A program made the translations under genes and the position numbers. From NCBI GenBank assembly GCA_029844215.1, contig CM056726.1, forward strand, positions 81,335,548 to 81,399,547: a DNA stretch of 64,000 nucleotides, in the 5' to 3' direction. How positions within the stretch are numbered: the first letter of the stretch is position 1; every line of letters begins with the position of its first letter. Below, in pieces: positions 22,123 to 34,079 of this stretch. The notes under the pieces were generated by a model that did no database searches, had not been told where the DNA came from, and saw only the letters and a program-made list of their open reading frames with translations. The stretch comes from Przewalskia tangutica (taxonomy: Eukaryota > Streptophyta > Magnoliopsida > Solanales > Solanaceae).

Positions 22123-22515
22123 TGTCACGACCCGACCCCGGGCCCGCGACTGGTACCCTACCTGGGCACCCTTACAGGTACACATCAGAGAAAATCAGCG
22201 AAACATACACAAACTTAATAATGAAATAAATATTAGGTCAGCCGATAAGGCTACCTCCCTGGATATAAACAAATCCAACAGCAGTTACCTCAATTTTTTT
22301 TTTTTTTTAAAGCGACCCACAAAATATGACTACAGACCTCTAAGAGTTTACATAACATCTGTGACGGGACAGGGCCCCGCCATACCCCTGAATGTACAAA
22401 AGTCAAACACTTCAGGGAACCATACCAAAGACAAAGCCTCCGGAGAAAAGGGAGCTTTCTTAGAACTGAACCGTGATCCTAGGAGTGCGGATCAACAAGC
22501 TATGTACCTCAACCT
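22123..22515 (-). mobile_element. 5' LTR of element A (3' end only)
   Basis: Near-identical to 16735-17120, including the T-run block at 22288-22303. It stops at CTCAACCT (22515), where the start of a Y-type LTR follows. About 3.2 kb of the LTR is missing. Confidence 0.8.
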
Positions 22516-22853
22516 CAACACGTGTCGCCCGCCGATTCGTCCAAAATATTTCGTCTTCCGAAAATATCCAAAATACCGGAAATCTCAAAAACAAAGCGGG
22601 CCCCACAAAACCGTAAATTTCTCCCGTGGGCCCCACGTGACCATTTCCGAAAATAAAATCTCATAATTCTAAAATAATCCAAGAAGCCCGAATACCAAAT
22701 CTGGGAATCCAATTCCCATTAACGAACCTTTTTCTTCACAAAAACCGGAAACTTTTCCGTCGAAAAATCACATCTTCCTTTCATTCCAAAATTTCTGTCG
22801 TACTCTCGTACGTACGTCCTCACATACATACCCTGGAATTATGGGGTATAAAA
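22516..22853 (-). mobile_element. 3' LTR of element B (first 340 bp)
   Basis: Matches the first 340 bp of B's complete 5' LTR (28055-28392). It is followed by B's polypurine tract. It is joined to A's LTR at 22515/22516 by a deletion or recombination. Confidence 0.8.
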
Positions 22854-22888
22854 TTCTTCCCCCCTTAGAAACATTCGTCCCGAATGTT
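22854..22888 (-). promoter_or_regulatory. Polypurine tract and inverted repeat, element B
   Basis: Complement of TTCTTCCCCCCTT, then AACATTCG/CGAATGTT arms at 22870-22888. Confidence 0.75.
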
Positions 22889-23822
22889 CCTTCTAAGTCT
22901 CCAAACAAACGTGTGCCGGTATAGTCTTCACTACTATACTTACGAAACCAATCACGCCATCAATGGCCACAGTATAACATACAAATCCAAGCCAACGAGG
23001 AATCACCTCTAACATCACAAAAAAAAAAGCTCACACCCATGGTCTAAAGGATACTCCCTTCGCATCTTCACTTCACAAAAGAAATGATCACTTCCTTTCT
23101 CATAACACATTGTTCGCTTCTCTTCTTACTCGTCGTCCCTTTCTCGTACACCCGAACTCTTTCTAGCACACCTACCACACTTCAGTCACTGCTTCCATTT
23201 CCACAACCCTGGAGTTACCACCTCCAAACTTGGTCATCTTACTAGTTTCAATTTCCTCTAAGGCCATTCCTGGCCTTCATGATCCGATTCTAGTCGAACA
23301 CATCCACGAACTCGTACGATGGTTACCTAAACTTGGGCCTAACACCCTCGTGACCCAATCACATAGCGGGACCACCACAAATTGACCCCACCCTATTCCG
23401 GGCTGCGGGTTGACCCTCCATCTGGCCTCAACCCGACCCATTTCGCGCCAATCCTTGTCCCCCGATCCGGAACAATCTCACTAATCAAGTCAATAAAACC
23501 TAGTGGTCTTCTTAGCTCAACTACCCTCTTATAATTCACACCCCTCAGGGACTTATCACGCAATTATACCCCACGTAAACTATGCAATCCAACAAAGGTC
23601 AAATCGCAAACAAAATCTTTTACCCAAGACGGTCTCGCCTCTAAGGTCTCCACGTATAATATTCTAGGGCTCACAATCTCTATGTACCCAACTTCCCCTT
23701 TACTAACCGGGCCTCTAAATCACAATTAACATAATACTTAGCACAGCATCACATCATCAAAGCATACTAGTCTCTAGAGTGTAAAGGATATACCTGAATA
23801 AAATAGGCGGTTCCAAGGACCG
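22889..23822 (-). other. Non-coding 3' internal region of element B
   Basis: Conserved with 8899-9796 and 15515-16413 on the opposite strand. Shared landmarks are TCACTAATCAAGTCA, CTTCATGATCCGATTCTAG and the CTCTAGAG block near 23774. There is no ORF with recognisable domains. Confidence 0.7.
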
Positions 23823-25084
23823 CTAGAACTGGGAGCTTCCACCACGACCCCTGCCCTGGCCTGCCGGTGTATGAACACCCTGCCTAGCCATCGAAGGTGA
23901 AGAATCCGCAGCAGATCCCGAAGGCCGAGTCTCAACATCCGCGCTACCCCTGGTCGGACAATTCTTCGCTAAATGGCCCTGCTGGCCGCATGAAAAACAA
24001 ACTCTCTGAATACCGCGACACTCCTCCGCATGGGTTTTACCACACTGGCCACACCGAGGTTGGGGTGGCTTCATCCGGCCAACACTCCCGCTTCCTCAAA
24101 ACTCAACTCGAGCCACGACCGCCTCAAGATCGTAGAGGACCACTCTGTACTGGCGGAGGTGCATAACTAGTTCATTGCGCGCGTCCGCCGTGAAAGTTGC
24201 CAAAGGACCCTGCCGTCCTGGCCTTCTTCTCGCCGGTATTGTCAATCCGCCGGTCTCTCCGTGCCTCGCACCCAGCGTGAGCTGCGTGCGGGCAATGTCC
24301 ATGCCCGGCTGAAACGATACACCCGAAAAAGACTCTGCCAAGTAGTTATCAAGCCCTGTGACGTAGCGGTGCACTCTGTCCTCCATATTAGCTACTAACG
24401 CAGGGAAATATCGAGCCAACGAGTCGAACTCTACGTTGTACTCCCGAATGCGTCCTCGCCTCAAGATCGTAAACTCGTACCGCGTGCCCTCCTCATCTGC
24501 GGAGGCAAGAAATGGCTGAGAAATGCCTCCGAGAACTCGTCCCAAATAGCTGGAGGCGCATGCTCCCCCCGGGACAGCTCCCACGAATCAAACCAGTCGA
24601 CTGCGGTATCACGCAGCCGATGCGAACCGAAGATCACGGACTCGGTCTCCGAAGCCTTGATCACTCGTGACGATCCTCTCAGAATCGGCGGATGAACTCC
24701 TGCGGATCATCCTCGTGCCTTGACCAGAACTCGCGGGCTACAACTCAGAAAATCCCGTAGCCTCAAACTATCCGATCTGGGGTGAACTACGGGGCTACCG
24801 AATCGAATCGCCGTGATCCTATCCTCGTATCCGCCGCGATCCTGGCTAGTAACTGGGCCATCTCCTTGTAACCCATCTCCCGCTCCGTGCTCGGACCGAG
24901 GCTCAGTGCCGTGGTCTCTGCAGCCCACTGCTGCGGCCTAAATCTCGCTGGGCCGGCGCTACAAAACTCGCCGTCTCAAGCACTATCTCAGTAATGGCCG
25001 CTCGCGCTCGCATTTCCTCAGATATCCTACTAGCGGCTCCTTCGCTGCCTTGCCTTCGGGCTCTGGTTGCCTTATGTGAGGCAT
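23823..25084 (-). pseudogene. gag: gag of element B
   Basis: Minus-strand Gag, start ATG 25084, stop at 23823. Blocks in order are VHPRSDSLRLRDFLSCSP (near 24750-24800), GSHRLRDTAVDWFDSWELSRGEHAP (24540-24640), REYNVEFDSLARYFPALV and VHRYVTGLDNYLAE (24330-24450), then the zinc knuckle CFSCGQQGHLAKNC at 23958-23999, preceded by CGQCGKTHAEEC. The knuckle keeps all four zinc ligands. Frames are split near 24650 and 24100. The final residues are rich in Gly/Arg. Confidence 0.8.
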
Positions 25085-25192
25085 AATCGCGAAAGAATAC
25101 GTCGGAAGGAGTCCAACTTACAACACAGCTCTAAGGCACGATCTCAGAGTGAGAAGAAATAGAAACCAATCCTAGATATCCCATAGCCTCCT

Positions 25193-25226
25193 GATTATAG
25201 GTGTGGTGCACAACACGCCGGTAATC
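25193..25226 (-). other. Leader hairpin with GTGCAC loop (element B)
   Basis: Sense arms GATTACCGGCGTG and CACACCTATAATC around TTGTGCAC. Pairing is weaker here (three mismatches). Confidence 0.5.
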
Positions 25227-25271
25227 AAGACTCTACTAGATACGGTCTGTAGACACTTTCCGAGGATTAAT

Positions 25272-25284
25272 CGCTCACGATACC
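25272..25284 (-). promoter_or_regulatory. Primer-binding site, element B
   Basis: Sense TGGTATCGTGAGC, with the same CAG-to-CGTG change as element 2. Confidence 0.8.
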
Positions 25285-25959
25285 ACTTTTGTCACGACCA
25301 CCCTCGGCCCGCATCGTGCCTTACCCCGGGCACCCTAGTGATACAACATCAGAGAAAATCAGCGGAAATAAAAACTTAAACAGGAGACAAGATACATCAT
25401 AAGAAAATAGGCCAACCAAAACGGTCGCCTTCATGTACATATACATAACCGAACAGTTACAATCCTTTACAAACCTCGCCACAACAAGCATTCACGCACT
25501 TCTAAGAGTGTAATAACAACTACGACGGGACAGGGCCCCGCCATACCCCTGAATGTACAAGAACCTACAACTCAGGGAAACATACCAAAAGATAAGCCTC
25601 CGGAGAAACGGAGCTTCCCAATACGCTGAACTGTGATCCTAAGAGCGAGGATCCACAACCGATGTACCTCTACCTGCGGCATGAACGCAGCCCGGGCGAG
25701 GTCGAGACAACAGTACCAAGTATGTGAAATCAAAATATCAGAATGAAATCACATTTCATCATTTTATAAAATCATTTCGAAATAAGTAAACAATTATGTC
25801 AAGTAAGGGGACGCATATCCCCATAATAATCACTCACACATAACTATGGGTCTCACGCCCATAATATCACTCATGCCCGTGGAACTCATTCTCATCACGC
25901 AGCGATACGATGTAAAACAACACCCATATGTGAACCTGAACACAAGATCCTGCCTGCGT

Positions 25960-26470
25960 CATCAAACCGATCGGGCCAAGTAGAATCGCTCTATACCAGT
26001 TCCAAAAGCTAGTCATAAAACTTCACGGGCAAGGTATGGAAGCTAATTACCAGATCCAAAATCTAGCCACGCAACTGGCCGAGGCAAGTACCAAAGCTAA
26101 CGTACCCTAGCCAACCGTCTCACGAGATATGACCGAGGCAAGTATCTCAAGCTATCTACCAAAGAAACCGATACACGAAATGACCAGACAGTATCTAAAG
26201 TGTGCTCGAACCACACGCATAAATCAAGCCCGTGATCGCTCGTCACCGGCAAGCTTCATGGATTAGCGGTCCATGGACTAACAATCTGAACCTCGCGATG
26301 ACCGCGTGCCCCGTCTCACCGGAAGTCATGGCCATGAAACCATCCTATCGACGACGCCGTGGAACATCCATCGCGTCGACGTCCAAAGGAATAACAAGAT
26401 GATACTCAAAGTGGACGATACTGTGGAAAATCCAACGCGTCGGTATGTCCAAAGAATCAATCGATAACCG
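25960..26470 (-). repeat. Diverged subrepeats in LTR of element B
   Basis: Loose units such as GACCGAGGCAAGTATC with AAGCTA, and GTGGAACATCC+ATCGCGTCG with GTCCAAAG, about every 60-65 bp. Similarity between units is lower than in other LTRs. Confidence 0.55.
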
Positions 26471-27876
26471 CCCTCCCAGAGTCACTAAGCACATCAACAA
26501 AACACTTGCACATCAAAGACTATCACGACAAGCATAGGCAAGTTCAACATACATTCATTTTAATCAACAATCCGGTTTCAAACCCAAAATACTACATACT
26601 TTCATTCTTTCAAAAGACCTCTTTACGTAAAGCCACGTGATACTATTACTCGTAGTATATAAAGTAAACACGTTTTACTTTTAAACCAAATTACTTCACC
26701 TTAAAAATCTTTACTGTGGCTTTTAAAATCATGTACTCTATACTTTTAAACCAAGTGCTTTTCTTTTAGAACAACATCAAGTATACTATTTTTAAAAACC
26801 AATTAAATTACTCTGTTCAAAACAAGTAACATATACTTAAATCAAGTTACTTCTCCTTGTCCGAAAACAAGTAGTTATAAGTCAAGTCTCTTATCTTTCA
26901 AGATCAAGTCTATTAACTTTCAAAATCACGTCGTTTTATCACAAACCAAATCTTTCTTTTATCTTCATAAAGTCGTTATAACTAACTTCCCATAAAGCCA
27001 TTATAACACTTTATGTTTTAAACAAACAAAATTCATTTCACACACGCACGCCTACCGTACTATATAGTTCACAACAATCATGCTCAAGAGTATAGGAAGA
27101 ATCACATACCTTTTAGCTTAAACCACAAGCCAAGTCAAGTATGCGCGTAGAAGATCCACCTATAAAGGCCACAATACATCTATCAACTTCTAGTTCTCTT
27201 CGTAGAGTATTCTAAATACAAGATTCCTTATTCTACGTAAAATTCGGCGACTCTCCCCGCTATCACATAAATCTCTCCTATCCAGGCCCGCTACCAAGCC
27301 AACAACTCCCAGGGGATTACACGTCTAACCGGACGTGTACAATTCTACTCCACAATTATACAACAAGCCATCAGAATACATTTCTATGTAAATACAGTTC
27401 AATTCTTTATAATCATCCTTCCAATATAATATACTCAAGTATAACTATTACAACATGTAATATCCAATTACAATAGGGGGACATAGATCATTACCTCGAT
27501 AAGCCCAAAATTATCCAAGTTTATAAGTCGATCCTGAGCAACGTTTAGCTCCAATTCCTTACGCTTCAACCCGCTCCAAGCGACCCATAGAAGTTTCTAA
27601 ACAACTTCTCTAAACACTTCAACCAAGCTATGAAGATTTTTCTAGGGTTTCACTTTACGGCTATTGGAATAAAGTAGTATTTCCGGGCTCCTAGTATTAA
27701 AACAACTTTGGAATACTACTAGGGATACTAGGCTAAGGTATTTGGGATTATACAATAATACTCCAAGTATTTTCTACACAAGTGGGGGGAGGGACGAAAA
27801 CACCTCTAAAGGGAAAGGGATATTTTGCCTTGGAAGACTTTCAAGTGTGGATGATTTTACTCTTCAAGCTAAGGGG

Positions 27877-27884
27877 TATTTATA
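27877..27884 (-). promoter_or_regulatory. TATA box of element B 5' LTR
   Basis: TATAAATA on the minus strand about 510 bp inside the LTR. Confidence 0.6.
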
Positions 27885-28050
27885 GAAGAACCAAGGGCCA
27901 TGATCAAGGTAAGTGTAGGGTCAAGATTGGGCCATGTGTGTGTGGGTCCCACCACACCACATGGCCAAACGAAACTATGCAGTGTAGTGGCCATTTCGCC
28001 ATGACAGCCGCCTAGCCATCATTCCACCAATTTCGGCCAAGTGCCACATG

Positions 28051-28072
28051 GGGGTGACACGTGTCGCCCCCC
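28051..28072. promoter_or_regulatory. U3 palindrome with G-box core, element B
   Basis: GGGGGTGACACGTGTCGCCC contains CACGTG at its centre, the core recognised by plant bZIP/bHLH factors. Confidence 0.6.
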
Positions 28073-28392
28073 GATTCGTCCAAAATATTTCGTCTTCCGA
28101 AAATATCCAAAATACCGGAAATCTCAAAAACAAAGCGGGCCCCACAAAACCGTAAATTTCTCCCGTGGGCCCCACGTGACCATTTCCGAAAATAAAATCT
28201 CATAATTCTAAAATAATCCAAGAAGCCCGAATACCAAATCTGGGAATCCAATTCCCATTAACGAACCTTTTTCTTCACAAAAACCGGAAACTTTTCCGTC
28301 GAAAAATCACATCTTCCTTTCATTCCAAAATTTCTGTCGTACTCTCGTACGTACGTCCTCACATACATACCCTGGAATTACGGGGTATAACA

Positions 28393-28431
28393 CTTCCAAC
28401 TTACTTCTAGCATACATACATAATTTCAATA
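28393..28431 (-). other. Remnant of element C 3' internal region
   Basis: Matches A's internal region near 20560-20600. The part upstream of it, with C's own 3' LTR and polypurine tract, is missing at the B insertion. Confidence 0.6.
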
Positions 28432-29752
28432 TTATCTGTTCTTGATACTTAAACATAAAACAACCTTATCATGCATACAAATCTCTAAAGGGTCGAAGAT
28501 ATACCTAAAATCATATAGGCGGTTCAAAGGACCGCTAAAACTGGGAACTTCCACCACGACTTCTGCCACACCGGTGTATGAACATCCCGCTTGCTCAAGG
28601 CGAAGAACCCGCAATCGACCGTAAATCGTATATCCTCTTGTAACTCCTACTAGTACAATCCTCAACATATGGCTCGACGCCACGGGTAAAGCAGTACCGT
28701 GATGCACGACGACATTCCCGTGGTGATGCCGCCACACGTGGACAACGAGGAAGAGTGGCCCCGATCGCTAGAACCCATGTGCGCATACGAAGCTCTGGAG
28801 CTCGACCGGCTCTGATTACCCGGTGATCCAACCTCCCGCCGAAAAATTGGGAAGGAGCACTCTGCTTGCCGAAATATAGACCTAGCTCGCTGAGGCTCTC
28901 CGCCTCGAAAATCACCTCAACCCTCGCCATCCTCGCCTCTTAGGCTGGCTCGTCCAGTCGGTCCTCTCTCTCCTCGCCTCAATCCCTATGCATATGTCGC
29001 ATCTGGCGATATCCATACACAGGTGAAGGGCCACTCCTGTGAGCGGTGATCATATAACGGTCTAGCCCCATAACATAGCGATGAACTCTATCGGCCATGT
29101 CACCACAATAGTGTGCGATACCGCCAACGAGTCAAACTCGTGTTGTACTCGATGGTCCTCCCATTCTGCCTCAATGATAAGAACCTATCAACACGGGCTC
29201 TCCTCATCTCAGGAGGCAAAAAGTGATCAAGAAAGGCCTCTGTGAACTCATCCCAAATAGTTGGAGGAGCACCCACACCCCTAGACAGTTCCCATGACTC
29301 AAACCAGTTCAACGCAATATCGCAGAACCCAGAAGTAAAGCACCACCGACTCGGTCTCCGAGACCCTAATCACCGCATAGTCCATCAGACTGCCGATAAA
29401 CTCCCGAGGATCCTCTCGATCTCGAACCATAGAACTCGGGTGGACTACAACCGAAAATCCCGAATCCTCAAATCACTCTGTGGTTAGCTACCGCTCGTAT
29501 GACGCCTACTACTATGCTAGTCAATAACCTGACCGCTCTCCATAATCTCTATACTCCGCCCGCCGGTGAGGACCGAGGCTCGTGTATCGTAACCCTGAGC
29601 TGCGGTGCTCGCTCGCTCTCTAATATCGCGCCAGAATCGAACTCGCCGACCACAACCTCGGGCATAGTCCGAGCACGAGTCCTAGTAACCCTCACGCACC
29701 ACCGCGCCTCTGCCGCATTGCCCTTCGGGCCCAGTCGACTTCCGCGAGGCAT
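28432..29752 (-). pseudogene. gag: gag of element C
   Basis: Minus-strand Gag starting at ATG 29752 (MPRGSRLGPKGNAAEAR). It keeps NWFESWELSRGVGAPP and FLDHFLPPEMRRARVDRFLSL at 29160-29312, then REYNT-like sequence. The tail VEVPSFSGPLNRL is near 28530-28560. The zinc knuckle is damaged: near 28665-28710 it reads CFTRGVEPYVEDC, so the second Cys and the His are lost. The conserved stop is not clear, and the frame drifts on to 28432. Indels are frequent. This copy is probably non-functional as read. Confidence 0.7.
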
Positions 29753-29866
29753 AGCCGATTCATATACATAAGAATACGCCGAGACGGATCAACCTATTAA
29801 TACAACTCTTTGCACGATCTCGAGTGAGAAGAATGGAAATCAATCCTAAATGTCCTGCGACCTCAC

Positions 29867-29902
29867 GATTATAGATGTGGTGCGCACAACACACCGATAA
29901 TC
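29867..29902 (-). other. Leader hairpin with 8-nt palindromic loop (element C)
   Basis: Arms GATTATCGGTGTG and CACATCTATAATC. The loop reads TTGTGCGCAC, so the self-complementary part is GTGCGCAC instead of GTGCAC. Confidence 0.6.
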
Positions 29903-29945
29903 AAGACTCTACTAGACACTGCGTAGACACTTTCCGAGGACTAAT

Positions 29946-29957
29946 CGCTCGATACCA
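29946..29957 (-). promoter_or_regulatory. Primer-binding site, element C
   Basis: Sense TGGTATCGAGCG, with one base lost at the CAG. Confidence 0.8.
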
Positions 29958-29961
29958 CTTT

Positions 29962-30638
29962 TGTCACGACCAGGCCGGTTCGCGATCGTGCCCTACACAG
30001 GCACCCTACCGTATACATCAGAGATAATCGTGAGAACATACATGAAACTTATAAAATAAAACAACGAGAATTTAAACAACAAAGTTAGCCGATAAGGCTA
30101 CCTCCGTGGACACATATATATAAACAACGCAGCTTATATCCCTTTCTTTTTTACAAACCGACCCACGACGTGACTACGCACTTAAGAATTACAATCGTAT
30201 GGACAGGCCCGCCATACCCCTGAATATACATAAATCTACAACATCAGGGAAACCGTACCAAAAAGATAAGCCTCCGGAGTGAATGGATCTTCTTCCCAAA
30301 AACTGAACAGAGATCCTAAGAGCAAGGATCACCAACCTGTGTACCTAACACCTGCGGGCATGAACGCAGCCTCGAAGGGCCGATAACAAATGCAAGTATG
30401 GAACAGAAATAAGGTGCAACAACCAAATCATAACTGTATAAAAGAATGTCATTTTAACTCCTGAAATCAATCGTATATTAACCGTTCCTTTCCTTCTTTC
30501 AATAAGAATTAACCTCATATTCTTACATACATACTTAAGAATTTAATCAAGTTTTTCCACATAACTTACATAACATAATCCGGCCCTTTATGGAGGAACT
30601 TCTTATTTGGGAGCTTACTTTGATTATCTGTACGTGAT
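29962..30638 (-). mobile_element. 5' LTR of element C (3' end), interrupted by D
   Basis: Carries the LTR terminus and leader hairpins (GCGGG...CCCGCCATAC near 30205, GATCCTAAG...GGATC near 30312). It ends at GTGAT (30634-30638), the presumed target duplication of element D. The remainder is not in the window. Confidence 0.75.
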
Positions 30639-30864
30639 TGTCACGACCCGATCCCGGGCCCGTGACTGGTGCCTTACCCCGGGCACTCTAGTGATACAAC
30701 ATCAGAGAAAAACCAGCGGAAATAAAAACTCATGAAAGAAAACAGTGAAATAAGAAAACAGGCTAACCCAAACGGTTACCTTTTAGTACATAAATGAAAA
30801 CTCAATAGCATATCCTTACAAACTCGCCCACAACAAAGGTTACTGCACTTAAGAATTTTTAAAA

Positions 30865-31060
30865 CCATGATGACGGGACAGGGCCCCGCCATGCCCCTGA
30901 ATATACAAAAGTCTACCACTTCAGAGAACCGTACCACAGGACAAGCTTCCGGAGATATGGAGCTTTCCGAGAACCGAACAACGATCCTAAGAGTGCGGAT
31001 CAGCAAGCTATGTACCTCAACCTGCGGCATGAACGCAGCCCCACGAAGGAGGTCAGTACA
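30865..31060 (-). other. Leader hairpin domain in LTR of element D
   Basis: On the sense strand, in order: CTGCG-TTCATGC-CGCAG, GATCC...GGATC, AAGCTCC...GGAAGCTT-like, and AUGGCGGG...CCCGUCAU (30870-30892, with a G.U pair). Confidence 0.6.
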
Positions 31061-31299
31061 ACAGGTACCAACTATGTGAAACTGAAAAATATTGTAAATA
31101 AAATCATAATAGTCTATATAAAGCAGGAGACATGTATGATAACCAAACTACAGTACACAACATATAAGCAGTCATGTCAAGTTAGGGACTCATGCCCGTG
31201 AAATCATCACTCAAATACAACCCGGGAATTTAACCCGCACAATGGTCGCATGCCCCGTCTCACTCGGTATAAGCATGGCCTGGAACCGTCCTAGTGGGC

Positions 31300-31615
31300 C
31301 CGTACCGTGGACCATCCAACGTGTAGGTATGCCCAAAGGAGATAACAAGATAACAATCCTGTGGAAGCATACCCGGGCCACCCAACGTGTCGGTATGTCC
31401 AAACAACTAACAAGATAATACTCATCGGAAGCATACCCGTGGGCTACCCAACGTGTCAGTATGTCCAAACAAATAACAAGATAATACTCACTGTGGAAGC
31501 ATACCCGTGGGCTACCCAACGTGTCAGTATGTCCAAACAAATAACCAATAATACTCACTGTGGAAGCATACCCGTGGGCTACCCAACGTGTCAGTATGTC
31601 CAAATAAATAACCAA
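31300..31615 (-). repeat. LTR minisatellite of element D (3' LTR)
   Basis: Four to five units of about 65 bp containing GAAGCATACCCGTGGGCTAC, CCAACGTGTCAGTATGTCC and AAACAAATAACAAGATAATA. The last three units are almost identical. Confidence 0.9.
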
Positions 31616-33621
31616 TAACCGGCCCTCCATCGAGAGACTCGATAGCACAATCAAACCCTTGTACAACAAGGCTATTTCAACCAAGCATAGGCAAGTTACA
31701 CACAACTCAAGGTACTTTAAACACTCCTTAACACAACGTCAAGTATACCATTTAAAACCCAAGTATCTAACCCCTTTAGGATCAAGGTACTCCTACCTTT
31801 TATAACCAAACCACTTATGTTTTTCCATCACAAAGAGTTCAATATTTGAAAACAAGTTACTTCTCTTTTTCCAAAAAATCAAGTTACCATTCTAAATCCA
31901 ATAATGAATCCATTTTCTTTATTTTCCATAAAGTCGTTATAACTAACTTCCCATAAAGCTATTATAACACTTTATGTTTTAAAACAATACAAGACAAAAC
32001 CATGCCTTTCTTTTAAAACAAAACACTTCAATTTCTTAAGTCTCTTTTCTTTTAGAACTCGAGTTCCTTACTTTGGAATTTTTAAGAAGATCAAAACTTG
32101 ATTACAATAATTCTTATTAGAGCAGCCATGATCTAGGAGATGTAATACAATTTTGTCTTATCTTAGCTTCTATGCAGATGGAGGTTTCTACTGGTTTTAA
32201 TATAATCAATTGTCATTACTCTTTCCTTTAATAACGCTGCATTGGCTTGTTCGATTCTTATTCCCATTTCCGAAATTCATGTAACCTTATTCTTTTAAAA
32301 ACCAAGTACTCATTTCTCACGAATGAGGTTTCACACTTTTCAACACCACTTAGGTCAATTAAAAAGTCAAGTCTCTTATCTTTTGAAATCAACAAACCAT
32401 TCTTTTACCTACATAAAGTGGTTATAACAAACTTCTCATAAAGTCGTTATAACACTTTATGTTTTAAACCAACCAATTACTAACGAATAAGATTTTCCTA
32501 CTTTTTTTTAAACAATCAAGACCTTTACACTTCATATCAAGTCAAGGCACTACAAGGGAAATAAAATTCCATTAACACACGTGCATCTACTGCACTATAT
32601 ATTTCACAAATAATCATGCTGAAGAGGATATGAAGAATCACATACCTCGCGACGATTATCGACGGTTAGCAAAATGCTCCACAGTACTATCCTCCTTAAG
32701 TAGAATATGCTACTCGTAGTACTTCAATCCTATAAGGGTCATAAAACGTCTATCAATCTCTAGCTTCGAACGTAGAATAAACTAAGTGCAAGGTCCCTAC
32801 ATTCTACGGAAATTTGGACAGCCCTTCCTTTGTTTCTACTTCTATGCCACTTTTTTTCAAGGCCGAATTCAATAACCAAACGCCACATTTAAGGCTCAAT
32901 TGATCCAGCAAATACAACGGGATTACACGCCTAACAATACGTGTAAAATTCAGCCCCACAACAACACAAAATAAACCAATAATTTCCATGCCATTTTTGG
33001 CCAACAATATAACCAATACTAACCCCTTTCAACTCCTTTCCAATCCAAGTTCTTAGGTCTAACATGATATCTAGCCCTAGACCTCTTCAACAACTACAAT
33101 CCCCCTTTACAACATGCGACGACCCAATTAGTAACCAAATTGAAGTTATCATCTTAAGGCTAACATGCCCATTTCAGTTTTCAACAAGACAACAAGATCC
33201 AAATCTATACAACTTAAATATAACAGCCTCAGGCTCATTTCTAAACTACTATAACATGTATTAACTCATATCCAAGAGAAGGGGAAACTTTTACCTTTGG
33301 AGAAGCCCACAAAAGCCTCTTTCTTCCACTTCTTTTCCGTCAAACTCGTCCACCAGCGCTCCCCACAAGTTTACCCACACTTTTCCTTCTTGCCGCCGCT
33401 CCAACAATTTCCCCTAAAGCAAGGTTTCTTCAAGAAAACTAGAGAGAAAGGGAGAGGATTTCCTTGGGAGGGTTTTGAGATGAAATGGCCAAGTCTTCCA
33501 AGACTTGGCCCTAAAATAGGCCCCTTACCTGGTCAAAAGGATGGGAGGGACACTTGTCACCCTCCCATAGGCTTTTAACAAAATATCCCCTGATTTTCGT
33601 CCTTTACCGCAGAAAAATCCC

Positions 33622-33745
33622 GCCGCGGCGCTTCCACTTCCGAAAAGTTCCAGCATTCCGGCGCCGCGGCCCTGCATTCCGGCGCCGCGGCGCTGCAACC
33701 CCCGCGGACTCCCAGTACAACCGGCGCCGCGGCCTCAGATTCGGC
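33622..33745 (-). repeat. GC-rich tandem motif in U3 of element D
   Basis: CCGGCGCCGCGGC repeats at about 33658, 33681 and 33720, with further GCCGCGG copies. There are many CpG sites in an otherwise AT-rich LTR. Confidence 0.8.
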
Positions 33746-34044
33746 TGGCAGTCATTGCACTGAACCAAAATCTGTTTTACTCGATCACGCACCTAACTTG
33801 TAACTTCCATAACTTTCGACCCCGGTGTCCTATCGACGAGCGGTTTGTTGCGTTGGAAACTAGATTTAATCTGCCACACGAGGCTTCTTAAACACCTAAC
33901 AATTCTTAACAACTGGGGTACAACACTCCAAGGTAGACTCAAAAATCCGTCCAACACATGTTTGTCAACTTATCTTTCAACTTTCAAATCTTATATTCCT
34001 TGGTATGTTCTTATCTTATCTTCTTGAATTTATGGGGTGTAACA

Positions 34045-34079
34045 TTCTCCCCCCCTTAGAAACATTCATCCCGAATGTT
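34045..34079 (-). promoter_or_regulatory. Polypurine tract and inverted repeat, element D
   Basis: Complement of TTCTCCCCCCCTT, then AACATTCA/CGAATGTT arms at 34061-34079, with one base pair lost. Confidence 0.75.

Larger units (their letters stand above)
25290..28392 (-). mobile_element. 5' LTR of element B (complete, Y-type)
   Basis: 3.1-kb LTR from TGTTATACCCCGTAATTCC (28392) to the terminus at 25290. It has a G-box-containing palindrome (28051-28072), a TATA box (27877-27884), the TTATAAC/CTTTATG block (26970-27025), diverged subrepeats (25960-26470), and leader hairpins (25530-25700). To the right lies CTTCC, the interior of element C, so B appears inserted in C. Confidence 0.85.
30639..34044 (-). 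mobile_element. 3' LTR of element D (complete, Z-type)
   Basis: 3.4-kb LTR from TGTTACACCCCATAAATTC (34044) to 30639. It includes the leader domain (30865-31060), minisatellite (31300-31615), TTATAAC/CTTTATG block (31930-31980), GC-rich U3 block (33622-33745), and short palindrome near 33543. Its 5' partner is split into 35893-37010 and 45893-46423. Confidence 0.9.

Noticed and set aside
31211..31705. 164-residue ORF with LDILTRWVAHGYAS repeats
   Set aside because: The repeat pattern is the 65-bp minisatellite of D's LTR. The same ORF appears at 36544-36921 in the paired LTR. No start context or domain.
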